Below, piece after piece: positions 11,152 to 21,068 of a DNA stretch of 64,000 bases. How positions within the stretch are numbered: the first letter of the stretch is position 1; each line of letters opens with the position of its first letter. Below the pieces are notes generated by a model that saw only the letters and a list, made by a program, of their open reading frames with translations, was not told the origin of the DNA and made no database searches. Origin of the DNA: Kondoa malvinella (Eukaryota; Basidiomycota; Agaricostilbomycetes; Agaricostilbales; Kondoaceae); assembly GCA_039545315.1 (NCBI GenBank), contig BCIM01000009.1:744001-808000 (forward strand). The letters run 5' to 3'. Position numbers and translations under genes: made by a program.

Positions 11152-13525
11152 ATGCAGACCAAGACTATGGCCACAGTGTATACGGCCCTTTCGACTTTCC
11201 TACTCTTTCCAGTCGCGATATTGGCCTGCTGGGCAATCTGGCATCATCGTCAAGTGGCCAGTAGAGCAAAACCAGCAGCTGCGTCCCCAGTGCACGAGAA
11301 ACCGGCTAGACCATCAGCGTCACGCAAATCACAATTAGATCACGACAAAGAACTATATCACCAGCTGCATAATCTTGAAGACCATCCAGAATGCCTTCCT
11401 ATGGCTTACTCTCGCCTCGTCTCACTCTTCTCGGAGACCCTGACAGACGCCATCTCTTCGAAGGAAGAAACCATTCTTTCAGCGTTACCTCGATATGACC
11501 GGCAACAGCTCGAAGCGTTTATGAAGAAGCAGCATGACGAGACGAGCCAGCGCTACGAAGATTACCTCGGCAGGCGACGCAGCGGAGGACAGCCAGAGAT
11601 GTTCCCGGATCGAGAGACTGCGATATATTGGCTTCGCAACAGTCTTTGTGTGAAATATGTCGACGGAAGCTGGACAGGTTAGCTTGCTTTACAGCATGGA
11701 TTCGAACGCAGCTGAAGTCGCACGTAGGTCACATGCACAAGTCGACTACCTGTACCGCCGACCGGCCAGCAACTGCAGTCGCCTGGCAAGTCATGAGTGA
11801 AGAGCTTGGCGACGGTTCGCTGGCGAAGAATCATGTCTATCTGATGGAACAGCTGATGCGAGAGATCGGGTAAGCATATTTGCACCAGCTCAGGTAGCCA
11901 TCTAAGCGTTTTGATAGGGAGGAAATGCCGAAACCATGGGATGCAGCATTCATAGACCCGGCTCTCAACTTGGAAGAGGCACGGTGTTGGAAGGCAGCAA
12001 TCGGACAGCTTACGGTTTCTCTCTTCCCCGATAGATTCATGCCAGAGGCAATTGGCTTCAATCTAGCATACGAGCAATTGGCGTACCATCTTCTGGTCAC
12101 GATACATGAGCTGAAAGAGCTAAAGATCGACCCTTATTATTTCGTTCTACATGTGTATGTCACTCTAGACTTACCTCTAGGCTTGACTCATCTTTGGCAG
12201 TGCGATTGATAACGGCTCAAGCGGCCATAGTGCAATGGGACTAGAAGCTGCCATCCGATATGTCGAGTCTCAGCCTGAAAATCAGCGAGAAGCTATTTGG
12301 ACACGTATAAAGACTGGCTACGTGCTAGCAGAAGGTCTACCTACGACTCCAGACCTCACCAATGTTCCTTTGGATCGAAAGATGTCAGCGCTGATGCACG
12401 ACAAGTCAATACATTCTTACCAGCTGCATGCATCTTCTCGAGTGAAGATTGGAGGCTCTCAACGACTCGATGAATGGCTGCATCCATGTGAGCATCTTTG
12501 AAGCTCAGCGTCTGACATTCTAATCGATGAGGTCTTCAGCGAATTTCAAACAAGGCGAGACAAACTATACTTTCCTGCGGCAACTTGGCAGCGCGACACC
12601 ATGGGTGGTCAAGGGCAATCCCGAGAAGTCACTGCTCATCAAGGAGATCTCGTGGGGCGGGAAGATGTTTGGCGCTTTCACCAACAAGGAACGAAAGCTT
12701 ATCGAAGAGTGGATCACCAAGCTGGGCTCACATCAAATCAAACCAATCGCCTCCTCTGTCTACTACAATTATGCCAGCACGTCTGTCATACATCGATTTT
12801 CTCCCTCCACTCGGGCAGCTACGACCTTGGCCGATATTGCGCAGTGTACATCAGCAGCGAGAGAGTCCATGTCGAAGCCGGAAATGGAACGCTTCTTCAG
12901 CTATTCAATCATTTCTTCTATCTCAGCATCTACCACATCTCCTGACCGACCGCAAAGACAGCGCCTGTTGGCTCTATATTTCGTCTCTTTAAGTATTCTC
13001 GAAAATATGGTCACCCTGCCAGCAAGATGCTCCAATCCAGTAGGAATGCACGTAGTTCAGGCTCTAAGAGCAATTCATGGCTTTGAAGAAGGACCAGAAG
13101 GAGCAGATGAGGGCGTCTCCGGAATGGACCAAGTCAATTCTTCGGAAGCTTCGGTCCACGATCTCGGGCTCGCTATCTGTGAAGCGCAGGGTATTCCTCC
13201 AATTCAGTCGCTGGTGGGCATCTCAAGCTGGCCGCTGCAACAAGAAGATCGCGACTTCTGTGCTGCCTTGCTGCGGCTATCGAGCCATTACGTGCGGCAT
13301 CAAGCGCTTCTTTTGGGTCTGGCTCTCGGATGTTCGGAATCGCTACACAGTCAAGAGATGTGCTACCGTCTGCCGGAGGCACAGCAACGCATCATGGCAG
13401 CTCTGGCTACCAGGGAGCAGAGAGCACTATGGCTGGCTATTGCAGCGTTGCCAGCGGAACGTCAATTGGAAGCGCACAAGGGTCAACAGGTCTTCTTGGG
13501 GAGGGTCGCAAGTATCAAGGCTTGA
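11152..13525 (+). CDS. Haem-oxygenase-like (iron-containing redox) membrane protein
   Basis: The protein starts MQTKTMATVYTAL and has one N-terminal membrane helix (FLLFPVAILACWAIW). A long helical domain follows that resembles the haem-oxygenase-like or iron-containing redox enzyme family (Pfam Haem_oxygenas_2 type). Candidate metal-binding residues lie in NLEEARCWKAAIGQL, FMPEAIGFNLAYEQLAYHL and YYFVLHVAIDNGSSGHSAM, where Glu and His recur with the spacing expected for this fold. Introns include 11678-11727 and three more before 12540. The C-terminal third (GGKMFGAFTNKERKLIEEW onward) is conserved-looking but unassigned. Members of this superfamily include diiron oxidases/oxygenases; the substrate here is unknown. 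The reading frame extends upstream only to a TTG at 11128. Confidence 0.7.
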
Positions 13526-14218
13526 TATCGGGTCAAGACATCACATTGGCAGAGTCACACTTGTACTTTTTGTATTTGTACCATTAGCAACCATCAGAAC
13601 GATCTGCATGTCTCATTCAACTCATCAGAAGACAGCAAATAGCCTCTGCAGCGCAGGCAGTTTGACAGGACAATTCAGTTCGGTGCATGGCTCATCCGAG
13701 TGGGAAGAATCGATTTCTTGACAGCAGCCTCATATTACTTATGGCGACAAAGAGTGATCCTCTGGCATCTACACAGGCTTGCCAGCCATTGCGCCCTCAC
13801 ATGATCTCGGGCATTCTCTTGAACATCCTATTCTACGCATCTACCGTACGCGCCTATCCCAAACAAAGGTCGCTATCATGCTCTTTCCTGCCTGGACAGC
13901 ACCCTCCTATCAGAATCTGCTGCGTGCCTACACAGCCATGCCCTGATTCGTGTTTCCGGGCCTACATCAGGCCAGGTTAGAGGTATATGTCTCAGCCAAG
14001 AGCGGGATCTGCGCTTGGCTGACGATCTCCAAGGCTGTCTATGACCCCAAACCTCTCCGAATGCGGAGTCGTACCACTCTTAGACAAGACTCAAACTCTT
14101 GCGTGCATCGAACCGGGCCTTGGCATACTGTGCTTCATAAGCTAATTCGTCTCTTGTTCTCACTTCTTTCCACACCACGCTTTCTTTATTTCTACTTTAA
14201 AGCCATCCATTTATCATC
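13526..14218. other. Intergenic region of about 690 bp
   Basis: The region separates the haem-oxygenase-like gene from the CHRD-like secreted protein gene, both on the plus strand. It has several short open frames, none with recognisable similarity. One of them, at 13801-13980, encodes a signal-peptide-like Cys-rich peptide and is listed separately. The last ~100 bp before 14219 are pyrimidine-rich, as expected for a fungal promoter and leader. Confidence 0.4.
13801..13980 (+). CDS. Possible small secreted Cys-rich peptide (59 aa)
   Basis: An uninterrupted ATG-started frame of 59 codons. It begins MISGILLNILFYASTVRA, which could act as a signal peptide with cleavage after the last Ala. About 40 residues follow that contain five Cys, in the order C, CC, C, C (SLSCSF, RICCVP, QPCPDSC). 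There is no intron and no recognised family. It could equally be a chance frame in a long intergenic region. Confidence 0.25.
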   Translation: MISGILLNILFYASTVRAYPKQRSLSCSFLPGQHPPIRICCVPTQPCPDSCFRAYIRPG

Positions 14219-15147
14219 ATGAAATTCACCTACGCAATTGCAGCTTCCGTCTTGGCCTTCGCATCCGTGCAAGCCGCACCTTCATCTAACGTTGCCGCAC
14301 GCAACAACGTATGTCCTTCAGCATTGCACTCTCAATCTGTGCATCTCTGACTTCTACGTCATATAGGGCGATTACAAAAAGGAAACTCATGCACCAAAGT
14401 ATGATGAGAAGAAGGAACACGATGACAAGTACGATGATAAGAAGGACTACGACGACAAGAAGGACATGGGCGCCTTCCCTTTCTCTTTCACCTCGACGTA
14501 CGAAGTTAAAGCCACACCAGATACCATCATCGCTGCCTCCGGGCCAGTTGCAGGTGTAGAGGGAGCTTCGTGAGTATCCTGTCTACCTTCATAGGCTCAT
14601 GACTGATAATCAAACCAGTGGCACCTTCAAGTTCGGCATCAACTCCGAGCATGACTACATCTGCTACAGCATTGAGCTCTTCGGCTACCCAGAAGGCTTC
14701 GAATACTCTTCCCGTCAGTTCTGTTCTGCGCATACATTCATAGCCGTTGCTGACTTGACTTGCGCAGCCGCCAACACTGCTACCCACATCCACGAGGCTC
14801 CAGCTGGATCAGCAGGACCTCCACGTCTAGCCTTCGACAACCCAACTTACCAAAACGGCAAGTTGATCTCTCGTGGTTGCTTGTCTGGTCAGTCTTCCAT
14901 CCTTGCCGCTCTTGGTCATCATCTGACTTTCTCTTGCAGGTCCTTACAAGACTGGTGTCCTCACTGACGCTGGAGCCGACACTGCCGATGGATTCACTGT
15001 CGCCCAGATTGAACAGGTTAGTACCACTTTCCAATGCTCTCGGAGATAATTTGATGATTTGTTTAATCGCAGAACCCATCTGGCTTCTTCTCCGACAATC
15101 ACGTCGCAGCTGCGATCGCTGGTGCCGTTAGAGGGCAGCTCGCTTGA
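14219..15147 (+). CDS. Small secreted protein, CHRD-like
   Basis: The protein starts MKFTYAIAASVLAFASVQA, a clear signal peptide. A short Lys/Asp/Tyr-rich repeat region follows (units like KYDEKKE, KYDDKKD, DYDDKKD). The mature domain has PFSFTSTYEVKATPDTIIAA, GTFKFGINSEHDYICYSIEL, ATHIHEAPAGSAGPPRLAF and NHVAAAIAGAVRGQLA. The ATHIHE...GPPRLAF pattern is typical of CHRD-type domains in fungal secreted proteins. Six exons are read; introns start near 14309, 14571, 14714, 14887 and 15016. The end is at TGA 15145-15147. Acting extracellularly or in the cell wall is inferred from the signal peptide. The repeat suggests a flexible spacer. Confidence 0.8.
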
Positions 15148-15348
15148 TCATCTCGCAAGAGCTCTGCGTGTTGGACATTCTAAACCCAATCAAATGTTGT
15201 ATATTAGCATAATCGAATGACAGATCCTTGTCATTATCTCTTCCTCGTCGTCTGCCTGGATCTAGTCACGTCCTCGCTGCCTTTCGTTTATCGTCGGCTT
15301 TTGACTGCCATGCAGCACTTTGGCTTACGTTTTTGAAATTCAACGATC

Positions 15349-16688
15349 ATGTCGACAGATATGCAAGAGGTCCTGGTAGACAAGCTGAGAACTGTAGAAG
15401 CGACCTACCTTGCTGTGATACCATCGCCGGACACTAGCTTTCTGGAGGACGAGCAGATTCTTGACTATATCTCGTCGCCTGCTGGCCAGGATTGGCTAGT
15501 CAAGCGTCTGTTAGAGCGTATCGGACCAGACGCAGCGAATGCCTGGCGCCTTCGATACTGGAAACGCATCATTGCTGTTCTCGAGACGAGACTAGATACA
15601 AGCGAAAACGTTGAAGTGGATTCAAGGCTCTATGACAATCTGTGCCTCTTTCTGAGTCCTGCGACAACTACGTAGGTCTCTATGTGATCGCTTTCAACGG
15701 TTCTCATACCCTGGGTACAGCAAGTACAGGCGGATCTTTCAATACAAATACTTGGGACAGGCTATGGAAGTCTTGCTAGATGAGGAAAGGGCTACAATAT
15801 CTCAAGGTAATACCTCCTTCGCTTGCTGGCATGTCAGCTGATATTGGCGCTCCTCTCAGGCACTGTAAGCGATAATGCCTGCGCGAAGCATGTTCAGCTG
15901 ACGAATAACAGACAGGCTTGAGTACTTGGTCGGCGTCTATAGCGATGGCCAATCATCTACTTGCACATCCAGGTTTGTAATCTCCTGATACCACTCTAGC
16001 TGTCTCATCTTCCGATGTAGAGCTCGTTGGAAACAAGCGGCTTCTGGAGCTCGGGGCCGGCATTGGTCTGCTAAGCATCGTCGCGCAGAGACTATCAGGA
16101 TCGGTCTGCTATGCAACCGACTTGGACAACGATGCACTAGCGCGCTGTAAAGCGAATGCCGAGCTGAGTACGTACTATGCTACTCACACACGGGTCTCAA
16201 ACTTACAGCTTGTTCAGACGGCGTTGGTTTGACCACTCGCCAGCTCGACTGGAACAGCATCGAGACCGACGAGGAAGCCCTTCGATGGTATGTCGATACA
16301 GCCTCGCCAGATTGCATTTTAGCGGCCGATGTGGTATACAACCCGTACGACCCTCCGTCGACTACCATCTGTTCTGTCTGATCGTGCTTTGCAGAGAGAT
16401 TGTACCTCACTTGGTCAATTGCTTGCAAGTCCTCTTGAAGAATAGCACTGCCCACGTGCTTCTCGCAGCCACCATCCGTAATCCTTCGACTTGGCAGACT
16501 TTCCTCGAGTACTGCGGTAAGCTACGCTCACTCTTGAGCTGGATAGGGCTGAGAATTATACAGGGCATTCTGAGCTCAAACTAGAAATGCTACCTCTACA
16601 TTGCCCAGAAGAGAATGCAGCCCTTATTCGAGAAGCAGACTGTTTATCAAGTGTACAGCTTGTGCGCATCACTCTATCGGAGGGATGA
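15349..16688 (+). CDS. EFM3: EFM3/FAM86-type protein-lysine methyltransferase
   Basis: Cytosolic methyltransferase family 16 enzyme; the yeast and human homologues (Efm3, FAM86A/EEF2KMT) methylate a lysine in elongation factor 2. The N-terminal FAM86 helical region is MSTDMQEVLVDKLRTVEATY onward. The recognition segment TGLSTWSASIAMANHLL precedes motif I, LLELGAGIGLLSIVAQ, with ATDLDNDALARCKAN as motif post-I. DCILAADVVYNP is the family's DxxY-like motif II and substrate site. The C-terminus reads HSELKLEMLPLHCPEEN and ends VRITLSEG, with the stop at 16686-16688. At least six short introns are present. The N-terminal FAM86 domain and the CxxADVVY-type motif favour EFM3 over EFM2. Confidence 0.85.
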
Positions 16689-16834
16689 CACCCCCGATTC
16701 AGCCTCTGACCACTACGAACAACTGCGCCTCGATACCGTACGCACCACCACGAACGACAACACGACACCGCCTCGTTTTGAGCAAAAGCAATCGAATTTT
16801 TCTTGCCTCTCGTCCTCTGCGACATCATTCCAGC

Positions 16835-17863
16835 ATGTTTTCTGCCCTAGTCAACATTTTCTTGCTGCTTCAAGCTGTTTTAGCGACTATTCCAGCACCT
16901 CAGAACGGCTTGTGGATCAGCACCATTGATGAGCCCGTGGCGTGTAGACCTTCCGAGATCGTATACCGAGGAGGAGAACCGCCTTACACCTTGGTCATTG
17001 TTGGAAAAGACTACAGTACGGAGCTACACTCGTTGGGCGACATGGCTCAGCCTGGAACTTTCTGTGAGCCTAACCCTTCGATTCTAGCTGGTCTTTGTGC
17101 TGATATACCACCAGCCTGGACTATCAACGTACAAGTAGACACTGCCTTCGCTATCAGGCTGACGGATTGCAATGGTAACAGTGAGCCTACTCTATGTACC
17201 TTGACAGCTCAGGCTGATCAATGAGTAGCTGCCTACAGCGCTGCTCGTGTCTCAGTAGCCGGTGATGGATCATGCGCCAACAACATGTTTCCTGGAAGCC
17301 CAAAAGAAGAATGCCAATGTCAAGAGCCAGCTCCTCAACCTATCGTCGTTCCTGCACCACAAATTGCACCTGAGCCAGTACCAGTCGCTCCAGCTCCAGT
17401 AGTTCAGCAGCCATCGCCCGTTGTTTGCGTCGCACCTGTTCCACCTGCAGATCCACAACCATGCATTCATGATTGCGAGCCACCGATACCAGCGCCAGCA
17501 CCAGTGCAACCTCCCACTCCTGCTCCAATCGAGCCAGCTCCTTGTGTTGACTGTGATCCACCTGGACAAGCTCCCTGTATCGAAAATTGTGGACCTGTAC
17601 AGCCGAAGCCTACAGACGACTGCGGCGATGAATGCAATCTAGAGAATCAGGATGCGATTATTTGGGAGGGGAGGAAACGATCCTTGATCTGGCGAAGAGA
17701 TGCGGACGCAGACTGGGCAAAAAGGGATTGGTACGACCCAGAGCCGAACCCAGCAGGAAGACCCGGCCCATACAATGACCCATGCAATGGCACTGTCTCG
17801 TCGAAAGCACTGGGACTGCTCTTCTTCAGCTTCCTCGCTTTAATGGCGATCGAGCTAGCATGA
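16835..17863 (+). CDS. GPI-anchored secreted protein with Pro-rich repeats
   Basis: Two exons, 16835-17174 and 17229-17863, with a 54 nt intron. The signal peptide is MFSALVNIFLLLQAVLA. An N-terminal beta-rich module (IDEPVACRPSEIVYRGGEPP and following) resembles the Ser-Thr-rich GPI-anchored (Kre9/Knh-like) module of many basidiomycete wall proteins. Next is a long Pro/Ala/Val spacer (PAPQIAPEPVPVAPAPVV type) with Cys pairs such as CIHDCEPP and CVDCDPP. The C-terminus has NGTVSSKALGLLFFSFLALM, a hydrophobic GPI-type signal with a small-residue omega region just before it. Location in the cell wall or plasma membrane is inferred. It is convergent with SEC59, 86 bp away. Confidence 0.78.
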
Positions 17864-17949
17864 GCCAAGGACAGGGCCAGATCTGCAAAAGGAAGTGTAA
17901 ATCTATGCGAATTTTGTAATGCAATGTCTATGGTACAACCAATCTATCG

Positions 17950-20821
17950 TCATACAGGAGTGAACAGTGTTTGTACAGACCAAAAGAAGATGGGAATCAT
18001 CAGGTTATCGTTTTGAGTTGTGGTAGCTTCCAGAACAGCTGTCAAAGTTGTTGCGAGCAGATATCGTTGCGTCTGATCGGCGATGAACATAAAAGCATCA
18101 CGAGCAGGAATAGGACTGACATTGAACGGTTCAGCCCAGCCAATTATTACTAGCAGCCAGGACACAGCCATGATTGATCCGACAAATGATAGAGAGCCGA
18201 TTAAAGTCTTCGAAGTCCCAGGCCAGCGCACACCGCCTATACGTCTGCCGATAGTCGAAGCCTGTGTAGTTTTAGTATTTCTCACAAAATGCGCTACGTC
18301 GACTGACCAGTGCATCACCCACGCCTAAAGCGAGAACACCCGCAAACCGCTTGATACCACCTCCCTCTAGCCAGAGCGGTCCAGCGCACCCCGTGAGCAA
18401 ATAGAAATGACTGAGAACGACAGGACCAGCATCTTTCGCATCTACGAATTCGTGAAAGAAGACATGTATAGGCGCTCCAATCGGCCAGAGCGCAAAGTAG
18501 CGAGAAAATTCAGCCAAAGTAAAGACAGAGAATGCGACTGAAAATGCGAGAGATGTGAAAGAAGGCTACATGGGCTCAGTGAAGCCCACCAGACATTTGA
18601 AGCGACTCACATCAAGAGCGATACCAGGAACAAAGATCAGCATGGCCATGGCGTGGAAGAACTTCCTTCGCAGATCCAGGCTTACGTGGCTCCTCTTCTC
18701 CTCTTTATTGGCCTCAGCATGCATCTTCTCGCTGGTCGAGCCTGTAGTTGAGAGTTTCTTTCTTGCTCGAACCAAGCGTGTCTGCCATCCAGCAATCGCA
18801 AGAACGACCGCGCCGAGCCAATACGCCGAGATGCTCAATCTACGCCATCGCTGCCAACCATGCCATTCACCTCTCATTCCATCAATGCCGTCTCCGCCAA
18901 ATACATTGTACCGGAATGCCCAAAACCAAGGTCGCCAGATATTGCCCTTCAGCATATAGCCCATCCAACCGCCGAACATGCCGAAAACAATCCCAATCAG
19001 GCCAACCAAGACACCAGTAGCTAGCAATCGTCTATTTCGTTCCTTCTGGGCAGGCCACTATCAATCAAGCATAAGAAGTCACACCCAATGGCCTATGTGA
19101 GAGACAAACTCGAAGTCGATAAGATGGCTTAGAAGCCAGATGTCTGGATACAACCAGGAGAGGGGACAACAGGAAGCCAATGAGGAAGACGCCAGGAATG
19201 AGAACGTGTTGGAAAGCGATCAAAGGAGTCGGAGCGCGAAAGGTTTCAGGCAGCATGGCATGGCGTTTGTATTGCCACTGTACAGGTGATCAGCGGCGAA
19301 CAGGTCAAGCAGGAAGTCACTCACTCTAGCATAGGCGAGTCTACCAAATTCCAGTAGTAGCGCATCTCCAGCCGAAGTGACCATAGCTAGCTCGCCAAGG
19401 GTGAAAGCTCGACGAGCGAGTCGAGAAATGAGGTATAGAGACATTTGGTATAAGAACATGGAGAACATGAGTTCCGATGCGGTGAAATGCGATGTGGCTG
19501 CAATGACCATAAGTGGTAGGCATTTTGGACGAAGAAGATACTCACTGTACCCCGAAATCCTGCACATAAGCACAACAAACCCAGCCAACCCACTAACAAG
19601 AGTTGACAGCCCGACAGCACCAAAGAAACGTTTCGTGTTGCTCGTAGGTATCCAATTGACTCGAAGGACGGTGCGCGATAGTAGCAGTTGAAGAATCAGG
19701 ACGAAAGAGTTGAGAGTCATGAAGACCAGCAGCGACTTGCGCGATTCGAGCAGAACTGAAGGCGCCTTTTCTAATTGAGGTGTCAATGTAAGGTTTGACG
19801 TGACGTGATCCCAAATTTCCGGAAGAAGTCGAAGTCCGCCCAGTTGCAATAATCGCCCATGCTCTTTCGCTACGAAGCAATCCCATACCATCGCTGCAGA
19901 AGTGACCACAGGCAACGCTACGCCGCAGCCAAAGCCGTCATCTGCCTGTGCTCGCGATCGATAACCACGCTCGTCGGTGAAAGGCACCATGAGATGCGTC
20001 GAAGGAGCTGATCGTCGAAATAAAGTGATGAAGGGTGTCAAACAAGTGAGGATGAGTAGAGGCGCAGCTGGGTTGAATCTTCCTGACTTTGGTAGGGAGT
20101 TCATGCGATAACAGGCCATTGCGAGAACGATCGTCAAGAGGGCGACTTCGATCAAGACGTCGGAGCGAAACCTTGCTCCAGCTAAGAGCGGTTTCAGTGC
20201 GTTTTTCGGCACTCTGGTATTGTTTGCTGTGATATTCTGAATGTCAGGATGCAGTGGGCTGGGCGATCCACGTCTTCGAGTTCCGGTCGCCGAATTCGGG
20301 CCTGGTGACATTGCTCGCGACAACATGGGCGGAGCATTGGGAAGATAGTGCGAGAAAGCTTCATGAGAGCGGTGTATCGAATCAAGAGTCGAAGCAGCAA
20401 AGCCATGATGTGCCAAAGGTTTCACGACGAGGACATCTGACGTTCGAGGTCCAGCTGACAGCGGAGCAGCACTGGGAGAATCTGTTTCATTGCTGTTGTC
20501 CCTTACCAGAGTGCTTGGCCTTCTGCTACCACTGCTAATGGGAGGTAGAGCATCTGCGCTGCTATCGTCCGAAGAGTCCGAACCTAGGTCAGAGCCAGAC
20601 CAATTCTGTCGTTCCGAGTTTGAAGCATAGTAAGACGTTTGTGTAGCAGCTTCCTGCTTGTACAGAGGCGGAGGTGTGCTAGTTTGCCGATTCGAGGCTT
20701 GCCTTAACGCTCTGACACGACCTGTTCTAGCATTCGGATCGCTTGTGAGGGCGAGACTCTTGAGCTCTGGCTCTGGTGAGCTTCCAGACGTCCTTCTCTC
20801 AGTCCGCCTCTGCTTGGGCAT
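17950..20821 (-). CDS. SEC59: Dolichol kinase
   Basis: ER multi-pass membrane enzyme that uses CTP to phosphorylate dolichol, giving the dolichyl phosphate carrier for N-glycosylation, O-mannosylation and GPI anchors. The N-terminal ~200 residues are Ser-rich and disordered, longer than in yeast Sec59. About a dozen hydrophobic helices follow. Conserved parts are near the C-terminus: DLRRKFFHAMAMLIFVPGIA, then LSHFYLLTGCAGPLWL, LALGVGDALASTIGRRIG, RWPGTSKTLIGSL (the CTP-binding loop) and LEATTTQNDNLMIPIFFW. The first exon runs from ATG 20821 to about 19290. Introns follow near 19260-19320, 19060-19110, 18565-18610 and 18260-18310. The stop is TGA at 17950-17952. The gene is divergent from the F-box/LRR gene. 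Confidence 0.92.
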
Positions 20822-21068
20822 CAGCTGTCATCGGATCAAAGCAAGCTGCGAGAGCCACAGTCGACGAAATACTATCGGTCATCCATTTCTCTTGCTCCTT
20901 TCCCTCAGCCCGGGGTCTCTTAGGCCATCCCTGTCTAGTCAAAGAATAGCCGCTTGCTTGCCAGCTTGCCTGGGTACGCATATCGCCTTTATTACCCCGC
21001 ACCTCTGGTATGTGTGCGCCCGAGCCTTCAGAGCGATCCAGAGCTCATGCTGGCGTAGGTAGTCCGTC
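20822..21068. promoter_or_regulatory. Shared upstream region of SEC59 and the F-box/LRR gene
   Basis: The start codons of two divergent genes are 247 bp apart. The stretch is pyrimidine-rich toward the plus-strand gene. No specific site was recognised. Confidence 0.35.
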
